A stretch of 64,000 nt of DNA, from the NCBI RefSeq assembly GCF_014645375.1, contig NZ_BMLT01000004.1:422062-486061 (forward strand), in the 5' to 3' direction. The notes under the pieces were generated by a model. It was not told where the DNA came from. It saw only the letters and a program-made list of their open reading frames with translations, and searched no databases. The position numbers and the translations under genes are program-made. Every line of letters starts with the position of its first letter. The first letter of the stretch is position 1. The DNA comes from Marinobacterium nitratireducens (GTDB lineage: Bacteria; Pseudomonadota; Gammaproteobacteria; Pseudomonadales; Balneatricaceae). Below are positions 15,610 through 24,068 of this stretch, piece after piece.

Positions 15610-16589
15610 CCTGCTATATTCCTCAGTGCGTTTTGCAGCCGGCACCAGCCGGTCTCGTCGGGCGGCAGACCGAAGCGCAGGCTCGCAGGCCTGTCGAACA
15701 GGCGGGTCAGGATGGCCCTGACCGCCAGCTGCTCGTGAATTGCGGCGGCATCCGCGTGCCGGACCCATTGAAAGAGACTGCAACCGCCGGCCGGGGCCAG
15801 CCCGTTTTCGGTCAACAGGCGCCGCAGTCGCCCGCCCTCGACGACAAGGCGCTCGCGGGTCTGTCGCTGCCAGTCAAGATCGGCAAGCGCCATACGCGCC
15901 GCTTCACGCCCGGGGCCCGAAACCGCCCAGGGCCCAAGCCGTTCCTTCAGGGCCTCGAGCAAAGAAAGGTCGGACAGTACGAAACCGACTCGAATGCCGG
16001 CCAGTCCGAAAAACTTGCCGACCGATCGCAGCACGATCAGCCCTGGCCTGCCGGTCGCTGCCGCCAGGCTCAGCCCGGGCTCGGTGTCGATAAAGGCTTC
16101 GTCGACCACCAGCCAGCCGCCACGCCCGGCCAATACGCCATGCCAGTCGAGCAGCTCGTCACGGCCGAAGCGGCTGCCGTCCGGATTCCCCGGATGAATC
16201 AGCACCAGCACGTCGCTGTCCGGCAGCCGCCGGCGAAGCTCCGCCACAGAGACGCCCTCGACCTCATGGCCGGCGCGCCGCCAGCTCTCGAAATGCTCCC
16301 GGTACCCCGGCTCCATCACGGATACCCTCGAGCGCGACCTCAGCCAGGGCAGCATCTGTATCGCCGACTGCGACCCCGCGACCGGCAACAGGGCGTCGCA
16401 ACCGTAGTAGTCCCGCGCAACATCTTCGAGGCCGTCGTCCGGTTCGGGCAACCGCGCCCAGCTCGCCGGCGGCAGCGCCGCTACCGGATAGCCGTGTGGA
16501 TTGAGCCCGGTGGACAGATCCAGCCAGTCCGCCGCTACACCGCCGTAACGCGCCACCGCCTGACGCAGCCGGCCGCCGTGCTCAAGCAT
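15606..16589 (-). CDS. cobC: L-threonine-O-3-phosphate decarboxylase
   Basis: A 327-residue fold-type I PLP enzyme that makes (R)-1-aminopropan-2-ol phosphate, the linker of the cobalamin nucleotide loop (CobC in Pseudomonas naming, CobD in Salmonella). The N-terminus H-G-G-R-L and [10 protein letters not shown] are typical. The PLP lysine is in [16 protein letters not shown]; the aspartate is in L-V-V-D-E-A-F-I-D. It overlaps cobD by 8 bp upstream and cobQ by 4 bp downstream. Confidence 0.93.
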   Translation of the reverse strand: MLEHGGRLRQAVARYGGVAADWLDLSTGLNPHGYPVAALPPASWARLPEPDDGLEDVARDYYGCDALLPVAGSQSAIQMLPWLRSRSRVSVMEPGYREHFESWRRAGHEVEGVSVAELRRRLPDSDVLVLIHPGNPDGSRFGRDELLDWHGVLAGRGGWLVVDEAFIDTEPGLSLAAATGRPGLIVLRSVGKFFGLAGIRVGFVLSDLSLLEALKERLGPWAVSGPGREAARMALADLDWQRQTRERLVVEGGRLRRLLTENGLAPAGGCSLFQWVRHADAAAIHEQLAVRAILTRLFDRPASLRFGLPPDETGWCRLQNALRNIAG

Positions 16590-17505
16590 GGGTACTCCAA
16601 GTCATATAACCGGCCAGCACCAGGCCGACACTGAGCCACAGCAACAGCGCATTGCGCACCAGCTTCAACGCACGCTCGATATCCTCCGCCTGCGGCGCGG
16701 CTCCGTTCCCCAGCCAGGGCTTGGCCTTGAGTATCCCGTGGTAGCAGGCCGGCCCGCCGAGGCGCAACTCCAGGGCACCGGCCCCCGACGCCATAACGGG
16801 CCCGCCGTTGGGGCTCTCGCAGCCCGGCGCCTGCTGCCGCCAGCAGCGAAGCGCCGTTCCGGTCGAGCCGAGCAGAGCATAACTCAGTGCCGTCAGCCGC
16901 GCCGGCACCCAGTTGAGCAGATCATCGATACGGGCCGCGCACCAGCCGAAGTATCGGTACCTTGGCGTTCGATATCCCCAGCGTGCATCCAGGGTATTCG
17001 CCAGGCGGTACAGCACGACACCGGGCAACCCGGCAACGACGAACCAGAACAAGGCACCGAATACGGCATCGAGACCGTTCTCCAGAATCGACTCAATCGT
17101 CGAGGCCTCAATATTCATTTGTGAAGCATCTCGACTAACTATAAGCGATGCACGATCCCTAGCCATCGTCTCATTACCACTTTTCAAAGCAGCAATTACG
17201 GGTTGTGCATGTTCATGCAAACTGCGAAAACCCAGCGCCCAATAGAGCCCCAGCACCGACGCCGGCAGGTACAGCGCCGGCCAGCGCAGCAGCAGCGCCG
17301 CGAGCAACGTCCAGGGGGCGACCAGCAGCAGCCAGCCGAGAAAACCGGCGAGCGTCTGCCGCCAGGGCCCCTGTGCCGGTCGCAGCAGCAGCGCTTCGAC
17401 CCGGTCGACGAGGCGCCCGAACGCCACCAGCGGATGCCAGCGCAATGCAGGCTCGCCAAGCCGCCAGTCCAGCGCACAGCCGACCAGCATCAGCAGTACG
17501 GTCAT
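16582..17505 (-). CDS. cobD: Adenosylcobinamide-phosphate synthase (CbiB/CobD type)
   Basis: A 307-residue integral membrane enzyme joining aminopropanol phosphate to adenosylcobyric acid. The N-terminus has the family pattern A-L-D-W-R-L-G-E-P..W-H-P-L-V-A-F-G-R-L-V. A R-D-A-S-x-M-N segment, W-F-V-V-A-G-L-P-G-V-V-L-Y-R and N-G-G-P-V-M-A-S-G-A-G-A-L are seen further on. The start at 17505 overlaps the bluB stop as ATGA. Bases around 17100-17200 are more AT-rich than the rest of the gene, with several rare codons, a local oddity. Confidence 0.93.
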   Translation of the reverse strand: MTVLLMLVGCALDWRLGEPALRWHPLVAFGRLVDRVEALLLRPAQGPWRQTLAGFLGWLLLVAPWTLLAALLLRWPALYLPASVLGLYWALGFRSLHEHAQPVIAALKSGNETMARDRASLIVSRDASQMNIEASTIESILENGLDAVFGALFWFVVAGLPGVVLYRLANTLDARWGYRTPRYRYFGWCAARIDDLLNWVPARLTALSYALLGSTGTALRCWRQQAPGCESPNGGPVMASGAGALELRLGGPACYHGILKAKPWLGNGAAPQAEDIERALKLVRNALLLWLSVGLVLAGYMTWSTHA

Positions 17506-18152
17506 CGCCCCCAGCCATCGGTGAACAGCAGTTCTTCCAGCGGACGTGGCTCGGCCCATCCCTCCTCGACCAGCATGGGCCGGGTGTAGAAGGCATCCAC
17601 ATGGCCAAGACAGAGCAACGCCACCGGCTGGCTGCCCGGGGGCATTTCCAGCAACGCCGCCAGGGCCTCGGGATCGAACAGCGAAACCCAGCCCATGCCG
17701 AGGCCCTCGGCGCGGGCGGCAAGCCAGAGGTTCTGAATGGCACAGGCCACCGAGGCCAGATCCATTTCCGGCAGGGTACGGCGACCGAATACATGACCTT
17801 CGCGCCCGTCCATCAAGGCGGCCACCAGCAGCTCACCGCATTCGCGCACGCCCTCGACCTTGAGGCGCAGGAACTCTTCCTCCCGCTCGCCGAGTGCCCG
17901 GGCGGTGCACTGCCGTTCCAGATCCACCAGCTCGGCCAGCTGCTGGCGCAGCTCCGCATCGCGGATACGGATAAAGCGCCAGGGCTGCATCAGCCCGACA
18001 CTCGGCGCACAGTGCGCGGCCTCGAGCAGACGCGCCAGCACGGCGGGCTCGACCGGATCCGGCTTGAAGTGCCGCATATCCCGGCGTTCGCGGATCGCGC
18101 GGTAAATGGCGTCACGCTCGTCCTGTGTGAAGGCGGTATCGTCGCAGGTCAT
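17502..18152 (-). CDS. bluB: 5,6-dimethylbenzimidazole synthase
   Basis: A 216-residue flavin-destructase of the nitroreductase fold that cuts reduced FMN with oxygen to form the lower ligand of B12. Diagnostic features: R-E-R-R-D-M-R-H-F near the start, the H-C-A-P-S-V-G-L-M-Q-P-W-R-F motif, and W-V-S-L-F-D-P in the C-terminal part, all as in BluB rather than general nitroreductases. Its presence shows that this strain makes true cobalamin aerobically. It is 54 bases downstream of cobO and coupled to cobD. Confidence 0.94.
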   Translation of the reverse strand: MTCDDTAFTQDERDAIYRAIRERRDMRHFKPDPVEPAVLARLLEAAHCAPSVGLMQPWRFIRIRDAELRQQLAELVDLERQCTARALGEREEEFLRLKVEGVRECGELLVAALMDGREGHVFGRRTLPEMDLASVACAIQNLWLAARAEGLGMGWVSLFDPEALAALLEMPPGSQPVALLCLGHVDAFYTRPMLVEEGWAEPRPLEELLFTDGWGR

Positions 18153-18206
18153 GCCGGAGTCGTCCTTGTGCGTCGCCGTTCGGCAGGCGATGGGTTCGCC
18201 ATACCC

Positions 18207-18803
18207 TCAGAGCTCGATGCCCGGCTGAGCCGCGACCCCGGCGCGAAAGGCATGCTTGACATCGCCCATCTCGGTCACGGTGTCGGCCAGTTCGATCAGT
18301 TCGGCGGGCGCGCCGCGACCGGTGATCACCACGTTCTGATGCGCAGGTCTCGCCTGGAGCGCGGCAATCAGGGCGTCGATTTCAAGGTAGCGGTATTTCA
18401 GCGCTATGTTGAGTTCATCCAGCACCACCAGGTTGATGGCAGGGTCGCGCATCAGCTCACAGGCCGTCGCGAACGCCGCCTGGGCTGCCTGCACGTCACG
18501 CTCGCGGTCCTGGGTTTCCCAGGTGAAGCCCTCACCCATCACGTGGTAGCGTACAGCCGGCAGGCGGCGAAAGAACGCCTCCTCCCCGGTGCTGAAAGCC
18601 CCCTTGATGAACTGCACCACCCCGACCTGCTGATCGTGCCCGAGCGCCCTGGCCACCATGCCGAAGGCGGAGCTGCTCTTGCCCTTGCCGTTGCCGGTCA
18701 GCACCAGCACGATACCCCTTATCTCATCGGCGCGGGCGATGGCCGCATCGACCACCGCTTTCTTGCGCTGCATCCGTGACTTGTGCTTTTCAGTTTCGCT
18801 CAT
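18207..18803 (-). CDS. cobO: Cob(I)alamin/cobyrinate a,c-diamide adenosyltransferase (CobA/CobO/BtuR type)
   Basis: A 198-residue enzyme that attaches the adenosyl group to corrinoids. The P-loop G-N-G-K-G-K-S-S (residues 37-44) binds ATP; the following V-Q-F-I-K-G and L-D-E-L-N-I-A-L-K-Y motifs are family hallmarks, as is the lysine-rich N-terminus. Its start overlaps the stop of the upstream membrane protein by 4 bp (ATGA). Confidence 0.94.
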   Translation of the reverse strand: MSETEKHKSRMQRKKAVVDAAIARADEIRGIVLVLTGNGKGKSSSAFGMVARALGHDQQVGVVQFIKGAFSTGEEAFFRRLPAVRYHVMGEGFTWETQDRERDVQAAQAAFATACELMRDPAINLVVLDELNIALKYRYLEIDALIAALQARPAHQNVVITGRGAPAELIELADTVTEMGDVKHAFRAGVAAQPGIEL

Positions 18804-19387
18804 GCGTCGGACTCCCGGCGTGCATTGGGCGCCCCGCTACCCGTCGCCGCGAGTACGGCGGCGTGGAGCAGCGCGGCGGTACCGATATAGAACCCCATCG
18901 ACGCCAGACTGCGGGGGCCGTAACGCAGCAGTCGCTGCCCGAGCTCCGCCAGCGTCGGGTCGGCGAAGCGCCCCGAAAAGAAGTAAAAGGAGCCGCTGGA
19001 GATCAGCTGACACAGGCTGGACGCCACCAGCACCGAGAGGACCAGCGGCAGCAGCGCAGACAGCTGCGGCCGGTATTGGCCGGCAAACCAGCGACCGCCG
19101 AGAAACAGGGCACCGTAGGCCGGCAGCAGCATCGGGTAAGCGGCGCTGACGCAGAAGTCGGAGACACCCTGGAATCCGACGGCCACAACGTCGAGCAGTA
19201 CAGCCTCGACCATTAGCGCCAGGAAGGCCCATTTCGAGCGCAGGTAGAAACCGGCGAGAAAGAACACCGACCAGGACGCGCTGGGCAGATTTTCCAGGCT
19301 GGCGAAGTGATGCCCGCGGGTCGCGAGCATCAGCAACGCCAGCCCCAGGCCCAGACCTAAGCGGGCGCGGGAACTGAGTTGCAGCAT
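18800..19387 (-). CDS. Small membrane protein of the cobalamin operon
   Basis: A 195-residue protein with about five or six hydrophobic segments, the first right at the N-terminus. I do not recognise a named family with certainty. The pattern (loop with N-L-P-S-A-S-W-S-V-F-F-L-A-G-F-Y, then D-F-C-V-S-A-A-Y-P-M-L-L-P-A-Y, small-residue-rich helices) is reminiscent of substrate-binding S-components of ECF transporters. It sits between btuB (12 bases) and cobO (4-bp overlap), inside the riboswitch-controlled operon, so a role in moving cobalamin, cobalt or a precursor across the inner membrane is a reasonable inference; no btuCD or ECF A/T genes are present here. Confidence 0.6.
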   Translation of the reverse strand: MLQLSSRARLGLGLGLALLMLATRGHHFASLENLPSASWSVFFLAGFYLRSKWAFLALMVEAVLLDVVAVGFQGVSDFCVSAAYPMLLPAYGALFLGGRWFAGQYRPQLSALLPLVLSVLVASSLCQLISSGSFYFFSGRFADPTLAELGQRLLRYGPRSLASMGFYIGTAALLHAAVLAATGSGAPNARRESDA

Positions 19388-19399
19388 GGGAACCGTCCT

Positions 19400-21184
19400 T
19401 TATCGGGGCGCGTAGCCGAGGGTGACGTAGTAGGCGCGATCGTCCTGGTTATACCCGGCAGCGGTCTCGTAGTCCTTGTCGAACAGGTTCGCTACCCTGG
19501 CACCGAAGGTCCAGTCGGCCGCCAGGCGGTAGTTCGCGCGCAGATCGAAGGTGCCATAGCCTGCGAGGGTGACGCTGCCATCCGGGCGCCGGCTCTCGGC
19601 ATGAAAGACACCGCCGACCGTCAGGTCGCCGAAGCGGCGGTCCAGATCGACGTTCAGCACCCGTCGGGCGCGCCGGCGCAGCTGCGAGCCGTCGTCACGG
19701 TCCTCGGGGTCGCTGAGCAGCAGGTTGGCGCTCAGGCTCCAGCTTTGGTACGCGACCGCATACACCGCCTCCAGGCCGCGAATACGGGCGGAATCGATGC
19801 TCGCCGCACGATAGCTGTAGGTCGCCGGATCGACCAGCACCGAGCTGATCAGGTTGTCGATATCGTTCTGAAACAGCGACAGAGACCAGGAGCCATAGGC
19901 ATGACGCCCCTGCAGGCCGACCTCGAGGTTCTCCGACTCCTCCGGCGGCAGGTCCGGCGTACCGTAGTTGGGGAAGTAGAGCTCGTTGAAGCTCGGCGCT
20001 CTGAAGGCGGTACCGTAGCTGGCGACCAGTCGCAGCGACCGGTCCAGGTCGTATCCCCAGCCCAGGCTGCCGGTGCTCTGGTGGCCGAACTGCTCGTTGT
20101 CGTCGTACCTCAGCGCAGCGATCAGTTCGTGAGCGCCAAGGTCGAACTGGTACTGACCGAAGGCGCCGCGGTTATCGCGCTCGCGGGTATCGTAGGCTTC
20201 GCTGCTGTCGAGCTCGTCGTTCTGGTAGTCCAGCCCCAGGGTCAGCAGATCGTCGCCAACGGCGATGTCGTTCTGCCAGCTGGCGCTGTCGCGGCGCGTG
20301 TCGTAGCGCGACATGAAGACGCCATCGCTGAAATTGTCCGACTCGTCCCAGCTGCGCCCCAGTTGCAACGTCGAGTCCCAGCGCTCGCTGAGCATCGTTT
20401 TGAGGCGCGCGCCCAGCACCTGCTGCTCGGATTCGGACTCGTTGTAGAAGCCATCGTATTCGACGTCCGCTTCGGTACGAAGCCAGTTCATCTCGACCTC
20501 GGTGCGCTCGCCGAGCGTGCGTCCGGCCCGCAGCGATACCGACTGGTTGCGGTAGCCATCGTCGTCGGGTTCGGCATCGCGCCTGGCGTCGAAGCCGTCG
20601 GTGTCGAGACCGCCGAGGCCAAGGTTGAACCAGCCCGCATCGCTGCCGCCGGACAGTCCCAGGCTGCCTTCAAGAGTGTCGTGCGAGCCCAGTGTCAGGC
20701 TTGCGCGCGGCTTGAGATCACCGCCGCCCCTGCGTGTGAAGATCTGAATCACGCCGCCGATCGCTTCGGAGCCGTAGAGGCTCGAGCGCGGACCACGTAC
20801 GAGCTCGATGCGCTCGACCTGGCTCAGCGGCAGATCCTGGATCGCCACCTTGCCGGTGGTGACAGAACCGACCTTGATGCCGTCGATCAGCACCAGTACG
20901 TGATTGGAGTTGGTGCCGCGCAGGAAAATGGACGTTTCCTTGCCCGGACCACCGGTGTTGCTCAGCGTCAGACCGGGTACGCCTCGCAGAACCTCCGGCA
21001 GCATCTGCGCCGAACTGCGTTCGATTTCCTCACGGGTGATGACGGTGACCGGCGCCAGGGTCGCGTCGGCGGTCTGGGCGGTTCGGGTGGCGGTCACGAC
21101 GACCGGAGCGAGGGCGGTACCGGTATCGGCAAAAACGCCGCTGGAGCCAAGCAGCAGCACCGCCGGCAGCGAAAGTTGTTTCAT
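19400..21184 (-). CDS. btuB: TonB-dependent vitamin B12 receptor
   Basis: A 594-residue outer-membrane receptor. Signal peptide (first 19 residues), TonB box within A-P-V-V-V-T-A-T-R, plug domain with V-L-V-L-I-D-G-I-K-V-G and R-G-P-R-S-S-L-Y-G-S-E-A-I-G-G-V-I, then a 22-strand barrel. Length and plug motifs match BtuB. The last residue is arginine rather than the usual aromatic. First gene of the cobalamin operon; its leader carries the riboswitch and an SD-masking hairpin. Confidence 0.93.
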   Translation of the reverse strand: MKQLSLPAVLLLGSSGVFADTGTALAPVVVTATRTAQTADATLAPVTVITREEIERSSAQMLPEVLRGVPGLTLSNTGGPGKETSIFLRGTNSNHVLVLIDGIKVGSVTTGKVAIQDLPLSQVERIELVRGPRSSLYGSEAIGGVIQIFTRRGGGDLKPRASLTLGSHDTLEGSLGLSGGSDAGWFNLGLGGLDTDGFDARRDAEPDDDGYRNQSVSLRAGRTLGERTEVEMNWLRTEADVEYDGFYNESESEQQVLGARLKTMLSERWDSTLQLGRSWDESDNFSDGVFMSRYDTRRDSASWQNDIAVGDDLLTLGLDYQNDELDSSEAYDTRERDNRGAFGQYQFDLGAHELIAALRYDDNEQFGHQSTGSLGWGYDLDRSLRLVASYGTAFRAPSFNELYFPNYGTPDLPPEESENLEVGLQGRHAYGSWSLSLFQNDIDNLISSVLVDPATYSYRAASIDSARIRGLEAVYAVAYQSWSLSANLLLSDPEDRDDGSQLRRRARRVLNVDLDRRFGDLTVGGVFHAESRRPDGSVTLAGYGTFDLRANYRLAADWTFGARVANLFDKDYETAAGYNQDDRAYYVTLGYAPR

Positions 21185-21193
21185 CTGGAGGTT

Positions 21194-21247
21194 TCCTTTC
21201 CGTGCTCACCCGCACGGCATGCATAGAAGATCCGGCGGCGGAAAGGA
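21194..21247 (-). promoter_or_regulatory. SD-sequestering hairpin in the btuB leader (expression platform)
   Basis: On the minus strand TCCTTTCCG (21247-21239) is a perfect complement of CGGAAAGGA (21202-21194), and the latter contains the purine-rich ribosome-binding region just before the btuB start at 21184. Folding would hide it. This fits translational control by the riboswitch located upstream. Confidence 0.6.
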
Positions 21248-21314
21248 CAGACGCGGGCACGCGGACACCGAAAGCGCCGCGCGTCGCAGGCAGCCCTCCG
21301 CTGCGCCGACAGTG

Positions 21315-21515
21315 CTTGTGGCCGGTCTCCGGACTTGCGAACGACCCCAGGGGATCCCTTGGGCCCGGAACCGCGCCTTCCCATGCACAGGAGCACAGTG
21401 GCATATCACGGTTCCTGAAAGCGGCTAGCTTTCGGTTCGCCTACCGTTGCGGGGGCAGTGCCGGCTTTGTCATACGTGGCAAAAGACACGACAGACGCAC
21501 CGGCTTCCCGATTAA
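21315..21515 (-). ncRNA. Cobalamin riboswitch
   Basis: Read on the minus strand, the conserved blocks come in the right order: GGGAAGCCGGTGCG (near 21509), AAGCCGGCACTGCCCCCGCAA (near 21455), the B12-box region with GCCACTGTGC and CATGGGAAGGCGCGG (about 21395-21365), and closing AAGTCCGGAGACCGGCC (21338-21320). Binding of adenosylcobalamin is expected to shut down btuB and the downstream cob genes. Confidence 0.95.
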
Positions 21516-21615
21516 ACCCTTATCGCAAGCGACAGGGGTACCAGAAGCAGGGGCGCATTGTAGAGAGGGCCGGGCTCGAAAGCAAAGGGGACTGACTGGT
21601 GAGTGGTGAGTGGGC

Positions 21616-21730
21616 GGGTTACGGGTTGTGGGTTACGGGTTACGGGTTACGGGTTACGGGTTACGGGTTACGGGTTACGGGTTACGGGTTACGGGTTACG
21701 GGTTACGGGTCACCCGTAACCCGTAACCCC
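21616..21730. repeat. 7-bp tandem repeat array (GGGTTAC) ending in an inverted repeat
   Basis: Thirteen GGGTTAC units from 21616 to 21706 (the second is GGGTTGT), one GGGTCAC, then two units in inverse orientation (CCCGTAACCCGTAAC). The join makes a 15-bp perfect hairpin with a 3-base loop only 9 bases from the fadB stop codon, so the array may double as a terminator for fadB. Confidence 0.9.
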
Positions 21731-21738
21731 AGACCGGA

Positions 21739-23862
21739 TCACCCGAAGAAGCGTTCTCCCTTCGCGGCCTTTTCACGCAGACCGTCGGTGACACGGTACA
21801 GCGGACCGCTGCCGGCGTGGCGCTCGACCAGGTCGCAGAAGTTCTGCAGACCCAGGCTGTCGACGTAGCGCAGCGCACCGCCACGGAAGCGCGGGAAGCC
21901 CAGGCCAAGAATCAGACCCATGTCGACTTCGGCCGCGGTATCGGCGATGCCGTCCTCGAGGCAGCGAACCGCCTCCATGCACATCGGGATCATCATGCGG
22001 TCGATGATGTCCTGGTCGCTCAACTCGACGACCGGCCCCTTGGCGGCATCGATCAGCTGCTGGGCGCGGTCCGACGGCTCGCGGGTACGGCGGCCGTTCT
22101 CGTCGGTGCCGTAGGTGTAGAAGCCGCTGCCGCTCTTCTGACCGAGATCGCCGCCCTCGACCAGCTGCTCGCAGATCACGGCGCCGTCGTGACCCATGCG
22201 CTCCGGGAAGCCCTCGATCATCACCTCGTCGGCGTGGACGCAGGTGTCCAGACCGATCACGTCCATCAGGTACGCCGGTCCCATCGGCCAGCCGAAGGCC
22301 TCCATGACCCGGTCGATACGCTGGAAGTCGACGCCGTCGAGCAGCAGACGGTTGAAGCCGTTCAGGTAAGGGAACAGGATACGGTTGACGAGGAAGCCCG
22401 GGCAGTCATTGACCACGATCGGCGTCTTGCCCATCGCTACCGCGTAAGCAACGGTGGTGGCCAGCGTCTGCTCGCTGGTATCGCGGCCGCGAATCACTTC
22501 GACCAGCTGCATCAGGTGTACCGGATTGAAGAAGTGCATGCCGCAGAACTGCTGCGGACGCTGCAGCGACTCGGCCAGGCGGTTGATCGAGATGGTCGAG
22601 GTATTGGAGGTCAGAATGGCGTCGGCGGCCAGCGCGTTTTCCACTTCGGACAGCACCGCGGCCTTGATTTTCGGGTTCTCGACCACCGCCTCGACCACCA
22701 GGTCGACGTTGTCGAAACCGCTGTACTCTAGCGTCGGCTCGATCGCGGCCAGTACCTTTGCCTTGCCCGCCTCGTCCAGACGCCCCTTCTCGACCTGCCG
22801 GTCGAGCAGCTTGCCCGCGGTGCGCATGCCAAGATCCAGCGCCTCGTCGCGGATATCCTTCATCAGCGCCGGAGTGCCGGTGCTGGCGGACTGGAAGGCT
22901 ATGCCACCGCCCATGATACCGGCGCCCAGCACGCCCGCCCTGGCGACGGTCGAGGCCTTTTTCTGCGCCTGCCTGGCCTTGCGTTTGAGCACCTGGTCGT
23001 TCAGGAACAGACCGATGAGCGCCTGGGCCGAATCGCTCTGCAGCAGCTCGAGGAAGGCATCGCGTTCAGCGGTCAGCGCTTCGGCGAACGGCAGCGCCAG
23101 ATGACGCTGCACCAGCGCCAGCGCGGTCGGGGCGGCAGGATATCTCGGGTCCAGCTTGGCGCCGAGACTCTCGCCAAGCGCCGCGTCCAGGTCCCTGGGC
23201 TCCTGCTTGCGCGCCCGCACCGGCGCCAGGTCGACAGCGCCGGCGATCTTTTCGCGCAACAACTCCAGCGCACGCCCGATGAGCGCCTGCGGTTCGGCAA
23301 CGGCGTCCACCGCGCCCTGCTGTCGCGCACTTTCCGCCTTCTGCGGGCGGCCACCGAGAATCCAGGACAGTGCAGGCTCGGCGCCGATCAGACGGCTCAG
23401 GCGCACGGTACCGCCCCAGCCCGGGAACAGTCCCAGATTGACTTCGGGCAGACCGACACGGCCGTCGGCGGCCAGCACGCGAAAATCCGCCGCCAGCGCC
23501 ACCTCGAAGCCGCCGCCGAGCGCCAGACCGTTCATGGCTGCCACGGTCGGGTACGGCAGGCTCTCGATATCACAGAGTATCCGGTGCACCTCGTCCATCC
23601 AGGGCTTCAGCGCGGCGCTGCCCTGCCGGGCACGGCCGGCGAGCTCCGGGATATCCGCACCGACAATGAAGTTGGATTTTTCGCTGCGGATCAGCAGGCC
23701 CTGGATACCGCTGGCGCCCTTGAGCTGCTCGAGCGCAGCCGCGACCTCCTCGAACACCTCGCTGGTGAGGGAATTGACAGACGCACCCTGGGCGTCGAAT
23801 ACGAGTTCGGCAATACCGGCTTCGGCGATTTGCAGGCTTACCGCCCGTCCTTGATACATCAT
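21739..23862 (-). CDS. fadB: Fatty-acid oxidation complex alpha subunit (enoyl-CoA hydratase/3-hydroxyacyl-CoA dehydrogenase)
   Basis: A 707-residue multifunctional enzyme. The N-terminal crotonase domain has A-A-M-N-G-L-A-L-G-G-G-F-E and the catalytic glutamates (L-P-E-V-N-L-G-L-F-P-G-W-G-G-T-V-R-L). The dehydrogenase half has the NAD loop G-V-L-G-A-G-I-M-G-G-G-I-A, T-S-N-T-S-T-I, the catalytic histidine in G-M-H-F-F-N-P-V-H and N-D-C-P-G-F-L-V-N-R. The start at 23862 (GGAGAG upstream) gives the usual FadB beginning M-M-Y-Q-G-R-A. FadB is normally followed by fadA (thiolase); here none follows, only a repeat array and the B12 operon leader. Divergent from an AraC-type regulator. Confidence 0.93.
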   Translation of the reverse strand: MMYQGRAVSLQIAEAGIAELVFDAQGASVNSLTSEVFEEVAAALEQLKGASGIQGLLIRSEKSNFIVGADIPELAGRARQGSAALKPWMDEVHRILCDIESLPYPTVAAMNGLALGGGFEVALAADFRVLAADGRVGLPEVNLGLFPGWGGTVRLSRLIGAEPALSWILGGRPQKAESARQQGAVDAVAEPQALIGRALELLREKIAGAVDLAPVRARKQEPRDLDAALGESLGAKLDPRYPAAPTALALVQRHLALPFAEALTAERDAFLELLQSDSAQALIGLFLNDQVLKRKARQAQKKASTVARAGVLGAGIMGGGIAFQSASTGTPALMKDIRDEALDLGMRTAGKLLDRQVEKGRLDEAGKAKVLAAIEPTLEYSGFDNVDLVVEAVVENPKIKAAVLSEVENALAADAILTSNTSTISINRLAESLQRPQQFCGMHFFNPVHLMQLVEVIRGRDTSEQTLATTVAYAVAMGKTPIVVNDCPGFLVNRILFPYLNGFNRLLLDGVDFQRIDRVMEAFGWPMGPAYLMDVIGLDTCVHADEVMIEGFPERMGHDGAVICEQLVEGGDLGQKSGSGFYTYGTDENGRRTREPSDRAQQLIDAAKGPVVELSDQDIIDRMMIPMCMEAVRCLEDGIADTAAEVDMGLILGLGFPRFRGGALRYVDSLGLQNFCDLVERHAGSGPLYRVTDGLREKAAKGERFFG

Positions 23863-23891
23863 GATGCTCTCCACCCTTCTTGTTAACCAGG

Positions 23892-23919
23892 CAATCAAAC
23901 AGCCGTCCCTGCCTGTTTA
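23892..23919. repeat. Second copy of the AAACAG..CTGTTT palindrome
   Basis: AATCAAACAG, a CCGTCCCTG loop and CCTGTTTATAC match the palindrome at 1050-1079, including the conserved CCTCCCTG/CGTCCCTG loop. Here it lies in the fadB promoter region. Confidence 0.5.
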
Positions 23920-24068
23920 TACGGAACAAAAACCAGATTCGAGTCTGCCCCAGGGTTAAGGAAGCAACAATGACAAACAAAGCCGATTAGTTAACATATA
24001 CGGACACAGCGATTAAACTTGGCTGCAGGAAACGCCCTCGAAAATCACTACAGATACCCGATACGGAC

